Below, one piece after another: positions 8,714-17,041 of a stretch of 64,000 nt of DNA. Origin of the DNA: Pelagibius litoralis (GTDB lineage: Bacteria > Pseudomonadota > Alphaproteobacteria > Kiloniellales > Kiloniellaceae); the NCBI RefSeq assembly GCF_011683915.1, contig NZ_JAAQPH010000004.1:248001-312000 (forward strand), written 5' to 3'. The position numbers and the translations under genes were made by a program. The notes below the pieces were generated by a model, which saw only the letters and a program-made list of their open reading frames with translations, searched no databases and was not told where the DNA came from. Each line of letters begins with the position of its first letter. The stretch's first letter is position 1.

Positions 8714-9337
8714 ATGAAAAGCAGCGAAAAGTTCTGGGACAAGACCGCTGAAGACTACGCGAAGTCGCCGATCAAGAACGTCCCGGCTTACCAAGAGAGC
8801 CTGGCGCGGACCAAGGCCTACCTGTCTGAGGACGACAACGTCTTGGAGGTCGGCTGCGGCACCGGCTCGACCGCCTTGTTGCTTGCCGGCTCTGTGAAAC
8901 ACATCACGGCGACGGACATTTCATCGAACATGATTGCCATCGGCTGGCGCAAGGCGCAGGAGCAGAAGGTGGCGAACATCACCTTCGCGAGGGCAACCCC
9001 CTTTGATGACATCGAAGCGGAAAAGCCCTTCGATGCGGTCTTGGCGTTCAACGTTCTGCATCTCCTGGAAGACACGCCGAAGGCGCTTCGCCGCCTGCAT
9101 GACCTCTTGAAGCCTGGCGGACTGCTGATCTCCAAGACCGTCTGTCTGGCCGAGGAAAACCGCCTCTGGCGGGTGCTGATCTTCCTTATGCAAAGGGTCG
9201 GCTTTGCCCCTTTTGTGAAATACCTGAAGGTCAGTGAGCTTGAAGACTGCATCGCGGACCAGGGCTTCGAGATCATCGAAACCGGAAGCTATCCTTCATA
9301 CTCGCGGGGCAGGTTCATTGTCGCGCGGAAGTTGTAA
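8714..9337 (+). CDS. Class I SAM-dependent methyltransferase
   Basis: A 207-residue cytoplasmic methyltransferase of the UbiE/type-11 kind. Motif I (VLEVGCGTGST) is at 43-53, the acidic ribose-binding D is in TATDISSNM at about 70, and the post-II block is LKPGGLLISKTVC at about 133. The substrate is unknown. GGGAAAG precedes the ATG. A six-codon mini-ORF (8684-8704, ATGACCGTCTCC...TAG) ends nine bases before the start and could be a leader, though this may be chance. The gene is divergent from the LysR regulator and is its most likely target. Confidence 0.88.
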   Translation: MKSSEKFWDKTAEDYAKSPIKNVPAYQESLARTKAYLSEDDNVLEVGCGTGSTALLLAGSVKHITATDISSNMIAIGWRKAQEQKVANITFARATPFDDIEAEKPFDAVLAFNVLHLLEDTPKALRRLHDLLKPGGLLISKTVCLAEENRLWRVLIFLMQRVGFAPFVKYLKVSELEDCIADQGFEIIETGSYPSYSRGRFIVARKL

Positions 9338-9357
9338 GACTGCTCTCCGGCTTCGTC

Positions 9358-9681
9358 TCACGCGACATCCACCCCGACATCTACGATGGACGCTTCGCCG
9401 TTTCCTTTATCGCGGATATAGCGCATCTGATGGCCGCGTCGCTCTATGATCTCACAATCCAGACCGAGATCTTCGCCATCGAGTTCTGCCGTTCTGCAGA
9501 AGTATTGATCCTGCCAATACCACGCGCCGGTCAAAAGGCTCTCGCCGATGCGGCCTGAAATCCGCCCGTCGGCATGAAGGGTGAATGTCATATCTTCGGA
9601 TGTCAGCACTTTGTCGGCGAAAGCTTGCCGAAACATCTCTTCGGTTTCCACGCGCTGCCAGGCGAGTCCCGGTGGCCGCAT
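9358..9681 (-). CDS. Conserved hypothetical protein
   Basis: A 107-residue protein in the chosen frame. The frame is open to ATG 9780, but ATG 9681 has an AGGA site eight to nine bases upstream, and the extra N-terminus is low-complexity. The middle contains LTGAWYWQDQYFCRTAEL followed by DLGLDCEII, a W-x-W-x-D-x-Y-F-C-R pattern I associate with small alphaproteobacterial proteins, sometimes mislabelled dihydrodipicolinate reductase. No signal peptide is seen in this start choice. It is convergent with the methyltransferase (20 bp gap) and divergent from the next LysR gene. Function unknown. Confidence 0.6.
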   Translation of the reverse strand: MRPPGLAWQRVETEEMFRQAFADKVLTSEDMTFTLHADGRISGRIGESLLTGAWYWQDQYFCRTAELDGEDLGLDCEIIERRGHQMRYIRDKGNGEASIVDVGVDVA

Positions 9682-9863
9682 TTTTTGGGTCCTCGTGTTA
9701 GGTTGGATCTCTGTGTTTTGATCGGCGTGATCTGACCATGGGTGACTGCTTCGGCCCCGTCCATCAAGATACGTCACCATCGGCGTGAAGGCTTTGCCGC
9801 TGAGGCCTATATCCTACAGTTCTGAAACGTTTTTCCAGTGATGCTTTTCGGATATCGTTGGGA

Positions 9864-10745
9864 ATGGAACTCAGACACCTTCGCTATTTCATTGCCATTG
9901 CCGACCACGGCGGCGTGCGCCACGCAGCGGACCGCCTGAACATCGCCCAACCCGCCGTTTCGCGCCAGATCAAGGATCTTGAGGCCGAACTCGGATTTGA
10001 TCTGCTGCGCCGGGCGGGGCGCGGGGTTGTTTTGACAGATGCCGGCAAGGTTTTTGCCGAAGAGGCGCGTGCTATCCTGGCCCAGACTGCCGCCGCCATC
10101 GAAAAGGCCCAGCGTGTTGCGGACGGTCGTGGTGGCAGGCTTAAGGTCGGCTTGTTGGAAAATGCATCCTGGTCGGGACCTTTGCCGCTTGCGCTGAACC
10201 GCTTCGCACGGGTTCATCCGGAGATCCAGCTTGATGTGGTGCCTCTTGCATCGATTGCGCAGATTGAGGCCGTGCGCGATGGCGCGCTCGATGCCGGCTT
10301 CGTTTACCGCCAGGACAATCTTGTCGAAAGCAAGTTGACGGTTCATCCGCTGGCCACCGACGACGTGGTCCTGGCCGCCCCTGCCGACATGGCTTTCGGT
10401 CATGACGGCCCACTTGACCCGGCGCAGGTCGACGGCCTGGCGATGGTGCGCTTCCGACGCGAGGCCGCCCCTGCTTATTTCGACCGGCAGGTAGTGGCGA
10501 TGACTGCCCTTGGCATCGAGCCGCAGACTGTGCAGCAGGCTGACAACGAGACCACGATCCTCAGTCTTGTCTCGGCGGGTGTCGGCTGCGCGCTTGTCAA
10601 CTCCGCCAATATGCAGCGCCCGCCGCGCGGTGTTCAGTTCCGTAAGGTGAAGGGGCTGTCGGTACCGCTGGAGTTCGTCTTTATCCACCGGGCCAATCCG
10701 GGCAGCCTGACAAAGCTCTTCACTGATACGGTTCTGAATAAATGA
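9864..10745 (+). CDS. LysR family transcriptional regulator
   Basis: A 293-residue LysR regulator with N-terminal HTH (MELRHLRYFIAIADHGGVRHAAD, then LNIAQPAVSRQIKDLE) and a C-terminal effector-binding domain. The opening resembles the CbbR/BenM-like group that regulates aromatic or small organic compound use. I chose ATG 9864 over the in-frame TTG at 9858 because family members start MELRHLRYF. It is followed on the same strand by a secreted NTF2-like protein and a Tat-exported SDR, which it may control; the 100-bp gap contains operator-like palindromes. Confidence 0.9.
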   Translation: MELRHLRYFIAIADHGGVRHAADRLNIAQPAVSRQIKDLEAELGFDLLRRAGRGVVLTDAGKVFAEEARAILAQTAAAIEKAQRVADGRGGRLKVGLLENASWSGPLPLALNRFARVHPEIQLDVVPLASIAQIEAVRDGALDAGFVYRQDNLVESKLTVHPLATDDVVLAAPADMAFGHDGPLDPAQVDGLAMVRFRREAAPAYFDRQVVAMTALGIEPQTVQQADNETTILSLVSAGVGCALVNSANMQRPPRGVQFRKVKGLSVPLEFVFIHRANPGSLTKLFTDTVLNK

Positions 10746-10747
10746 TG

Positions 10748-10794
10748 CCCATAAAGTATCGCTTCTAGACGATAACGGTATTTGTTGTTATGGG
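10748..10794. promoter_or_regulatory. Possible operator upstream of the NTF2-like/SDR genes
   Basis: CCCATAA (10748-10754) and TTATGGG (10788-10794) form inverted arms. Inside them ATAAC and GTTAT form a second pair with a 10-bp spacer. This sits just after the LysR stop and about 50 bp before the next start. The region is AT-rich compared with its surroundings. The role is inferred. Confidence 0.35.
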
Positions 10795-10845
10795 TTGTGA
10801 CGCCCATCTCCAGCCTATCGAAACACCGTGCGATGGAGATGGCCG

Positions 10846-11412
10846 ATGAAAACCCTTGCCCTAGCAGCAGCCCTTGCCGTGATGCTGCCCCTCAGTGGCC
10901 ATGCCCAGACGGCGGCCCCGATTTTCCAGGGTAGCCCCGTCACCGCCGAGACGCTGGTCGACCGGGCCGAGATGGTTCGCCTTGCCGACACGCTGGACGC
11001 CGCCGTCGACGCCAAGGACTGGGCGCTTGCCCGCAGTCTTTTCACCGATCAGATCGATGTCGATTTCACGTCCCTTGTTGGTGGCGAACCGGCGACCATT
11101 CCCGCTGACGGCTTGATTGCCGGCTGGTCCGGCAACCTGACGGCGGAGAAGGAAAGCTTTCACCTGCGCGGTAATCACCGCATCACCTTCACCGGCGCCG
11201 ATAGCGCCGTGATGCTCAGCCACGGCTATGCCTGGAACCGCATGGAACGCGGCGCCCGGCCGGAGAACGGCGGCAATCCGCTGTGGGAGGTCTGGGGCAC
11301 CTATGAACATGGTTTTGAACGGGTTGATGGTGACTGGAAAATCAACGCCATGACCTTCACGGCCACCGCCGAACGGGGCAGTGAATTCGTTCGCAACACA
11401 CCGGGCAGTTAA
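10846..11412 (+). CDS. Exported SnoaL/NTF2-like domain protein
   Basis: A 188-residue protein. It begins with a Sec signal peptide (MKTLALAAALAVMLPLSGHAQ, cut near HAQ-T). The mature part has the NTF2-like cone pattern: VRLADTLDAAVDAKDWALARSLFTDQIDVDF, then HLRGNHRITFTGADSAVM, and a closing strand DGDWKINAMTF. Such domains act as hydratases or isomerases or just bind small molecules, and no catalytic assignment is safe. GGAG lies seven bases before ATG 10846. The SDR gene follows by 97 bp; both products leave the cytoplasm. Confidence 0.8.
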   Translation: MKTLALAAALAVMLPLSGHAQTAAPIFQGSPVTAETLVDRAEMVRLADTLDAAVDAKDWALARSLFTDQIDVDFTSLVGGEPATIPADGLIAGWSGNLTAEKESFHLRGNHRITFTGADSAVMLSHGYAWNRMERGARPENGGNPLWEVWGTYEHGFERVDGDWKINAMTFTATAERGSEFVRNTPGS

Positions 11413-11509
11413 GTCCAAATCCGCAACCCATAATCAGACTCACGAAACCGAAGACTTGGTTGGTGGCGCGGCGTCTCCACGCCCCTGCCTATTCAAAAGG
11501 ACTCTTGTA

Positions 11510-12409
11510 ATGCCATCCGAAACTGCAGCCACCCGACGTTCCTTCCTAACCCGCGGGGCGCTTGGCCTGGCCGTCACCGCCGCCACGGCGGCGGCTGCCT
11601 CCACGGCAAACGCAAACGCGCTGAACCCGCTTGCGGCGCCTGAACGGGCCGATCCGAGTGGCGATTTTGCCGGCAAGGTGGTGGCGATCACCGGTGGCAA
11701 TTCCGGTATCGGCGCCGCGACGGCCCAGGCTTTTGCCATGGCGGGCGCGAAGGTCGTTATCACCGCCCGCCGCGATGCCCTGGGCAAGGAAGTCGAAGCC
11801 GAGATCCGCGCCAAGGGGGGCGAGGTCACCTGGATGGTGACCGATGTGCGCGACCCCGCGCAGGTCGAGGCCTTCGTCGCCGCGACCGTCTCAACCTACG
11901 GACGGCTCGACGTGCTGTTCAACAACGCCGGTATCTTCATGACGCCGGCCCTGATCGAAGATATCCCGGTCGAGAACTTCGAGGATATGATGCGCACCAA
12001 TACCAACGGTGTTTTCTATGGGATGAAGTACGCCATTCCGGTGATGAAGGCCCAGGGCAACGGCGTGATCGTCAACATGGCCTCCGTCGCGGCCCACCGC
12101 AGCTATCCCAACACCGCGCACTACAATGCGTCAAAGCACGCCGTGGCCGGCCTGACCAAAGCCGGTGCACAGCTGGCCAAGGACAACATCCGCGTGGTGT
12201 CGATCTCTCCTTTTGCGGTGGATACGCCGATGCTGCGCGAAAGCTTCGACCACCAGGGCTTTACCTATGAAGCGGCCGCGCCGGGTTTCGTGACACCCCG
12301 GATCATGGACCCACATGAAATGGCTGAGGGGGTCATGTTCCTCGCCTCCGATGCCGCCACCGCCTTCAACGGCATGGACCTTGACGCAACCGGCGGACAA
12401 CTCGCCTGA
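11510..12409 (+). CDS. SDR family oxidoreductase with Tat signal
   Basis: A 299-residue short-chain dehydrogenase. The cofactor motif TGGNSGIG is at 61-68, NNAG at 138-141, and catalytic S192, Y205 and K209 (AHYNASKHAV) are intact. It starts with a clear twin-arginine signal, TRRSFLTRG at 8-16, followed by an alanine-rich hydrophobic region with a cut near NANA (34-37). An SDR carried to the periplasm must travel folded with NAD(P) bound, as known for glucose-fructose oxidoreductase. AAGGA at 11497-11501 supports ATG 11510; the open frame further upstream is ignored. The substrate is unknown. Confidence 0.88.
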   Translation: MPSETAATRRSFLTRGALGLAVTAATAAAASTANANALNPLAAPERADPSGDFAGKVVAITGGNSGIGAATAQAFAMAGAKVVITARRDALGKEVEAEIRAKGGEVTWMVTDVRDPAQVEAFVAATVSTYGRLDVLFNNAGIFMTPALIEDIPVENFEDMMRTNTNGVFYGMKYAIPVMKAQGNGVIVNMASVAAHRSYPNTAHYNASKHAVAGLTKAGAQLAKDNIRVVSISPFAVDTPMLRESFDHQGFTYEAAAPGFVTPRIMDPHEMAEGVMFLASDAATAFNGMDLDATGGQLA

Positions 12410-12428
12410 CCCCCGACACTGTTGCGAC

Positions 12429-13388
12429 TTACAGGTACGTCCCAGCCAATGTAAAGACTTCGCCGCCGAGGCCGAGTTTGAAGCGGGCGATGCCGGGCTG
12501 GCTTTCGGTGTTCACCCCGCCGAGGTCGAGCCAGTCGATTCCACTTGCTTTCAGGGTATCGATGCCGCGCCAGAGCAGCAGGTTGTGGGCCTGGCCGACG
12601 CGCCCGGCATCGCTGGTCCAGGAGGCGAGGTAGGTGGCGGCTCTGCCGTGGCGGATCAGGATCACCCCGGCGACCAGGTCGTCGTTCAGCCGCGCGGTGA
12701 GCGCGACCACGGCGTCGCGGTCGTGGCGCGCCAGGGCGGCGATGAAGTCGCCGTTGGGGCCGACGAAACGCTTCCTGCGGCGGAAGCGGTCATACAGCAG
12801 CAGGGATTGGTTGAGGCGGCGCGGGTGGGTCGTCTCTTCAATGTCGAAGCCCGCTTTCTCCGCCTGCTGCAGGGCATTGCGCCACTTGCCGTGCAGGCCG
12901 GCGCGCAAGGCCTCGGTTGGCGGGCGCAGGTCGAGCCAGATCGAAGAGTAGCCGGTCACCACCGGGTGCAGGCCCTGGGCCTGCAGCATGGCGGCGCTCT
13001 TCGGGTCCGCCGGCAGTTCCGGCAGCCAGAACAGGAAGTCGCCGAAGCGGCGGCGGAACTGCCGGGCGAGGGTCCGGCAGACCAGTGGCGCCCGCGAATC
13101 GCTCAACGGATCGATCAGCCAGATGGGGCCGCGCAGCACCCGGGCAATGCGGGTGAAGAGGCGGTCCCGGCAGAAGGCCTGGACCATGGCCAGCGGTTCG
13201 CCGCCCTGGCTGATCAGGCCGCGCTCGGCCCGCAGGCCATGCTCGCTTTCGATTGCCGCGCCATAGGCCCAGGCCTGCTCCAGGCTGCTCTGTCCGGCCT
13301 GGCGGGTGAGGGCTTCCCAGGTCTCGCGGGGGCAGGGCTGCCAGGCGATCTCGCTGTCGGGTTCCGGGGCTGCGACCATGGCCGCCAT
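12429..13388 (-). CDS. FemAB/BioF2-type GNAT acyltransferase
   Basis: A 319-residue protein with the fold of peptidoglycan-bridge (FemAB) or related aminoacyl/acyl transferases. The signature LHGKWRNALQQAEKAGF is at about 170-187, the second GNAT half follows with VAGVILIRHGRAATYLASW, and a C-terminal block is near DWLDLGGVN. True FemAB bridge formation is not expected in Gram-negatives, so the acceptor may be a lipid, polysaccharide or exported peptide. The frame begins at a TTG (13415); ATG 13388 is preferred. It is divergent from a small membrane protein. Confidence 0.8.
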   Translation of the reverse strand: MAAMVAAPEPDSEIAWQPCPRETWEALTRQAGQSSLEQAWAYGAAIESEHGLRAERGLISQGGEPLAMVQAFCRDRLFTRIARVLRGPIWLIDPLSDSRAPLVCRTLARQFRRRFGDFLFWLPELPADPKSAAMLQAQGLHPVVTGYSSIWLDLRPPTEALRAGLHGKWRNALQQAEKAGFDIEETTHPRRLNQSLLLYDRFRRRKRFVGPNGDFIAALARHDRDAVVALTARLNDDLVAGVILIRHGRAATYLASWTSDAGRVGQAHNLLLWRGIDTLKASGIDWLDLGGVNTESQPGIARFKLGLGGEVFTLAGTYL

Positions 13389-13431
13389 AGTCCCGGTTTT
13401 CACCGGGCCCGGCAATCTTTAGTCTGGGGTT

Positions 13432-13656
13432 ATGACCCAGCAAAGCGACAGCCCCTCGCCGCAGGTAGATACCGTGGCGGAGATCCGGGGGCACCGGATT
13501 CCCAAGCGCCGTTTCACGCGCTGGGCGCTCTACTACTTCATTCTCTATATCGTGCTGCCGGTGCTGGCTGTCAGCCTGCTGGCCGATGCCATCCTGTATT
13601 TTCTTTTCACCCGCTTCACCGATCACTGCTATGCGCTGTTCTGCCTGCTTAACTGA
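13432..13656 (+). CDS. Small single-pass membrane protein
   Basis: A 74-residue protein with a charged cytoplasmic N-terminus (residues 1-29, with RIPKRRFTR) and one or two closely packed hydrophobic segments from about 30 to 72. It has no family I recognise. It starts 43 bp from the divergent FemAB-like gene, so they share a promoter region. Confidence 0.6.
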   Translation: MTQQSDSPSPQVDTVAEIRGHRIPKRRFTRWALYYFILYIVLPVLAVSLLADAILYFLFTRFTDHCYALFCLLN

Positions 13657-13695
13657 AGCGTCATTTGACCGGGCTGCGGGCGAACTGGACTGCCG

Positions 13696-13956
13696 TCAGT
13701 CGGTGGAGGCTGACTCCACCGTGCGCCGCCCGTGGTTCGTCAGCAGCACCGCATGGACGCCGGGGCTCACCCGCGTCACGGTCAACCAGCCCTTGGCCCG
13801 GCATTCCTCAATCGTGCGCCAGAGGATGGTCGGCGCGGACTGCTCGGTCACGGCGATTTCGCCGGACATGCGAAGCAGTTCCAGAACCAGTTGCTGTTGC
13901 GGAAGCAGGGAAGCCAAGTCTGTCGGACTCTCTATGTCTTCGGGATGAGAGAGCAT
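13696..13956 (-). CDS. Hypothetical protein, possible small winged-helix fold
   Basis: An 86-residue protein with LPQQQLVLELLRMSGEIAVTEQSAPTILWRTIEECRAKGWLTVTRVSPG, then LLTNHGRRTV. The pattern of helices followed by a strand and a final TNHGRRTV resembles small winged-helix (MarR/PadR-like) domains, in which a helix and a beta wing follow the recognition helix. This is a pattern impression, not a family match. It is on the same strand as the XRE regulator but 233 bp downstream of it and beyond a strong hairpin, so it is probably transcribed separately. Confidence 0.55.
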   Translation of the reverse strand: MLSHPEDIESPTDLASLLPQQQLVLELLRMSGEIAVTEQSAPTILWRTIEECRAKGWLTVTRVSPGVHAVLLTNHGRRTVESASTD

Positions 13957-14110
13957 CGAACGCTGAGGATGCTGCGTCCGATGGTGAAGCGATACCGGAT
14001 TGTCTGCGGCAGGAAGCTAGCAGAAGACTGCGGCCCGAAGCAGCACAAAGCGATCTGCCGCGAGACTGCTCGGCTCCGTCTGGCGCTGCCAGGAGGAAGT
14101 TGACAGGGGA

Positions 14111-14149
14111 CTCCGGGCTGCCGGACCCCTGAGGTCCGGCAGCCCGGAG
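14111..14149 (-). terminator. 17-bp perfect hairpin downstream of the XRE gene
   Basis: Arms 14111-14127 and 14133-14149 are perfectly complementary with a five-base loop. It lies 41 bp beyond the stop of the XRE regulator. There is no clear T tract on either strand, so it may stop or protect the transcript rather than act as a classic terminator. Confidence 0.55.
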
Positions 14150-14189
14150 CGGTTTGCCGTCTCGAAGCCTCTGACTTGCGGCCCGGGCT

Positions 14190-14561
14190 CTAGTGCGTCC
14201 GGCCGTCGGCCAGAACGCGGCACAGCTGGCTCACAGCTTCCTGGTGGCGATCGTTTGAAATCCGCGTGAAGTTCCTGGCCAGATCAAGGCACATTCTCTG
14301 GCGCTCGTTCAAGCGGCCGTCGTCGCTGTTCAGGCCTTCATAGAAGAACCCGATATCGACACCGAGAACCTTGGAGATTTCAAACAGTCGACCTGCAGAG
14401 ACACGGTTGATGCCGCGCTCGTACTTGTGGGCCTGCTGATAAGTTACGCCGATCATCTCTGCGAGCTGTTGCTGGGTAAGTCCCAACATGGTGCGCCGCT
14501 CGCGGATACGCTGACCAACGAACTTTTCAACGGTTTGTATGTTAGCAGTTACTGTTTCCAC
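14190..14561 (-). CDS. XRE family helix-turn-helix regulator, PraR/PhrR-like
   Basis: A 123-residue regulator. The HTH_3 domain spans about 14-72 (VGQRIRERRTMLGLTQQQLAEMIGVTYQQAHKYERG...). This layout, with the VTYQQAHKYERG recognition helix and the LFEISKVLGVDIGFFYEGL tail, is that of the alphaproteobacterial PraR/PhrR group, which represses biofilm and quorum-related genes in rhizobia. The C-terminal ~50 residues are helical. An inverted repeat (GATTCTT-N14-AAGAATC, 14584-14611) starts 23 bp upstream of its start codon and could be an autoregulatory site. Confidence 0.88.
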   Translation of the reverse strand: METVTANIQTVEKFVGQRIRERRTMLGLTQQQLAEMIGVTYQQAHKYERGINRVSAGRLFEISKVLGVDIGFFYEGLNSDDGRLNERQRMCLDLARNFTRISNDRHQEAVSQLCRVLADGRTH

Positions 14562-15173
14562 TCGATTTCACCATCTCTGTTACGATTCTTCCTCAACCAC
14601 AAGTAAGAATCTAATCAATATGACCAGGAAACATAATCACTTCATCGAGTAAATATAACAAGAAGTTTTTCGCGAAAGGGGAACAAAGATTGAGGTTTTA
14701 TTTTTCCCGATAGCTACCCCTTCTGGTCGTAGGGCAGGTTTACCCGGGCAGGCGAACTGTTTTCATATCAACAGCTTACCATTTTTCCCACGGCACCTTC
14801 GGCGTGGTGTCCGTTTGATCGCCTCGGCTCTGGAAAATCAATCCAAAGTCTGATCGATCCCTGCCTAATCAACTTATGGCAGCGATCTGGCGCCACAACC
14901 CCCTTTCACCGAATTTTGTTCGGGCCTTGGGGCCCGGCCGCTGAGCCGGGACGTGGCGGCTGCTTTCCTTTGAGGCGCGTCAACCTCTCGTTCAGGATGA
15001 ATCTATTGCCGTCTTATCCTCTTTCGCGCCAGGGACAAATTAGGGGCGGTACCAATCCCGCCCTGCTGGCGGCGCGGCGTTCCGGCTTTCCCGACATCAT
15101 GTTTGCGCGGTCTTTTGGTGCGCCGCCGCCGGGATTAGACTGTCGGCAGCAACCCTTGAAAGACGGAATACAG
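14562..15173. other. Intergenic region, AT-rich in its first 340 bp
   Basis: About 610 bp between the XRE gene and the GlxA regulator start. The first part (to about 14900) is clearly AT-richer than the flanking genes and has the inverted repeat noted separately. The second part reads open in the GlxA frame but without family similarity. No convincing small gene or structured RNA was found. Confidence 0.5.
14584..14611. promoter_or_regulatory. Inverted repeat upstream of the XRE gene
   Basis: GATTCTT (14584-14590) and AAGAATC (14605-14611) are perfect inverted arms 14 bp apart, in an AT-rich stretch directly upstream of the regulator's start. A role as operator is inferred from position. Confidence 0.4.
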
Positions 15174-16211
15174 GTGTCGGGTACTCAGGATCACGAAGCG
15201 CAGCAGACCTTTGCTTTTCTTCTGCTGCCGGACTTTGCCATGCTGTGTTTCAGCGCGGCGATAGAGCCCCTGCGCGTCGCCAATCGCTTTGCCGGCCGGC
15301 GCCTCTACGACTGGCAAATCGTCACGCTCGACGGCCAGCCCGCGTCTTCTTCCGGTGGCACGGGTGTCCTGGCCGACTGTGCCCTGCCTGACTGTGAACG
15401 CCCGGACTATTTCCTGGTTGTCGCCGGAATGAACGCGCAGCGCTTTACGGACCCTCAGACCATCGGTGCCCTGCGGCGGCTGGATCGCAGCGGCTGCCGG
15501 GTCGGCGCGCTCTCCACCGGCAGCTATCTGCTGGCCCGGGCGGGCCTGCTGAACGGCCATCGCTGTACCGTGCACTGGGAGAACCTGGACGGGTTTCGCG
15601 AGGACTTTCCGGACCTTGAGGTGACGGGCGAGTTGTTTGAGGCGGATGGACCGCGTCTGACCTCCTCGGGCGGAACCGCGTCACTGGATATGATGCTCAG
15701 CCTTATCGCCAAGGATCACGGCCGCGACCTGGCGACGCAGGTCGCAGAGCAATTCATTCACGAAAGAATACGCGAGACCCATGATCATCAGCGCATGAGC
15801 CTCCAGGGCCGGCTCGGCGTCAGCCATCCGAAACTGCTGCAGGTCATCGCGATGATGGAGGCCAACCTGGAGGAACCGCTGCCCAGGGCGGAACTGGCCC
15901 GCCAGGCGGGGCTTTCCAACCGCCAGCTGGAGCGTCTCTTTCGGAAGTATCTGGGCCGCTCGCCGACCCGCTATTACCTGGAACTGCGCCTTCACAGGGC
16001 GCGTGCCCTGTTGTTGCAGACCGCCATGTCGATTCTGAACGTCGCCCTGGCTTGCGGCTTCGTCTCCGCCTCGCATTTTTCCAAGTGCTATCGGGAGTTT
16101 TTCAACAAGATGCCCCGTCAGGAACGCCAGGGTGAGGAACACCAGACGCCGCGTGCCGACACGGCCGCGGCACAGGACTCTCAGGGAAGCTCTATCGGTC
16201 AGCGCCGCTAG
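15174..16211 (+). CDS. GlxA family transcriptional regulator (DJ-1/PfpI domain plus AraC HTH)
   Basis: A 345-residue regulator. The N-terminal DJ-1/PfpI-like domain (about 10-180, starting TFAFLLLPDFAMLCFSAAIEPLRVANRF) senses a ligand. The C-terminal AraC domain has two helix-turn-helix units (about 225-310, with LARQAGLSNRQLERLFRKYLG and ALACGFVSASHFSKCYREFF). GbdR and related regulators of betaine and carnitine use have this architecture, but the effector here is not known. The frame is open from 14916. I chose GTG 15174 because family similarity begins right after it and a GGA lies eight bases upstream; ATG 15099 is an alternative. Confidence 0.88.
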   Translation: MSGTQDHEAQQTFAFLLLPDFAMLCFSAAIEPLRVANRFAGRRLYDWQIVTLDGQPASSSGGTGVLADCALPDCERPDYFLVVAGMNAQRFTDPQTIGALRRLDRSGCRVGALSTGSYLLARAGLLNGHRCTVHWENLDGFREDFPDLEVTGELFEADGPRLTSSGGTASLDMMLSLIAKDHGRDLATQVAEQFIHERIRETHDHQRMSLQGRLGVSHPKLLQVIAMMEANLEEPLPRAELARQAGLSNRQLERLFRKYLGRSPTRYYLELRLHRARALLLQTAMSILNVALACGFVSASHFSKCYREFFNKMPRQERQGEEHQTPRADTAAAQDSQGSSIGQRR

Positions 16212-16223
16212 AGCAGATCCGAT

Positions 16224-16691
16224 CTAGACGGCGATGCGGATGAAGGTCGCGCTTTCCGGCATAATCTCCGGCTCGCCGCCGGCTTTGCGGTAGATGTCGC
16301 TGCCCATCAGGGCACCGTCGCGATGCTGTGACAGGGCGCTCTGCGGGGTGGCGCGGGACCCTTGGGAGGTCTGGGCCTGCTCCTGGCCGAGAACCTGAAC
16401 CATGAAGGGCATCGAGGTCAGCCCGGAGAAGCTGATCAGACGGCCCTTTGCCGGTTCCTGAACCTGGACGGCGCGGCTACGCCCTTGTGATCCCTGCTGT
16501 TCCTGCCAGCGGCGCTCTTCCACCGAACCGCGCTGCTGGGCGGTCTGCCCGTCCCGGCGATCGGCTGCAGGGCTTCTGACCACCGCTTCGATGGCCTGCT
16601 GGGTGCCGGTGTTCTGGGCCGCAACCGCAGACGGCGCCGACGGCTTGGCGTCGGGCGCTGGCAGCAGCAGAAGTTTGGAAACACCGGTCAT
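16224..16691 (-). CDS. Hypothetical protein, glutamine-rich
   Basis: A 155-residue protein with a disordered, Gln/Arg/Ser-rich body and a short hydrophobic patch LTSMPFMVQVLGQEQ at about 91-105. The PF-x-x-QVLGQE pattern recurs in small alphaproteobacterial hypotheticals located near flagellar or regulatory genes in my recollection, but I cannot name a family. It ends 12 bp from the convergent GlxA gene. Its upstream side is a strongly AT-rich region. Confidence 0.55.
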   Translation of the reverse strand: MTGVSKLLLLPAPDAKPSAPSAVAAQNTGTQQAIEAVVRSPAADRRDGQTAQQRGSVEERRWQEQQGSQGRSRAVQVQEPAKGRLISFSGLTSMPFMVQVLGQEQAQTSQGSRATPQSALSQHRDGALMGSDIYRKAGGEPEIMPESATFIRIAV

Positions 16692-17041
16692 CGGTCTGAG
16701 TTCAATTCCTCTATCCTATCCCCACCTATAATATGTGCATCTTATGAAAAATTTATCAAGCATTGAATCTAATATGCTTTACATATTAACCAATAAAATT
16801 ACCTAAAATACAAATCATTCTTACTATAGTTGTGTATATGAAGCGGAAATACATCATAGTTAATGAAAAGTATAAAGTCATCGCTGGCGATGTTTCATTT
16901 TTCTTTAAGGGGTGACTGTCACATTCATTGTTAGTCGGGTGCCGAAGGGCACCTAAAAATCGGCCGAAGACCTTTTTACATCAGTTCTGTGTATAGCCGT
17001 TCTGGATGTGGGGGTTCAGCTTCAGGTAGGAGTGCGCCGGC
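16692..17041. other. AT-rich intergenic region
   Basis: About 350 bp between divergent genes. Roughly 16730-16920 is the most AT-rich DNA in the window. A small hairpin, GGTGCC-gaag-GGCACC, lies at 16938-16953, followed by TAAAAAT. Promoters for both flanking genes must be here; I could not fix a specific one. Confidence 0.5.

Noticed and set aside
12315-13652. 445-codon open frame antisense to the FemAB-like gene
   Set aside because: A shadow frame in GC-rich DNA; the minus-strand FemAB frame has clear family motifs.
14100-14105. TTGACA as a promoter on the plus strand
   Set aside because: No -10 element at 16-18 bp; the sequence runs directly into the terminator-like hairpin.
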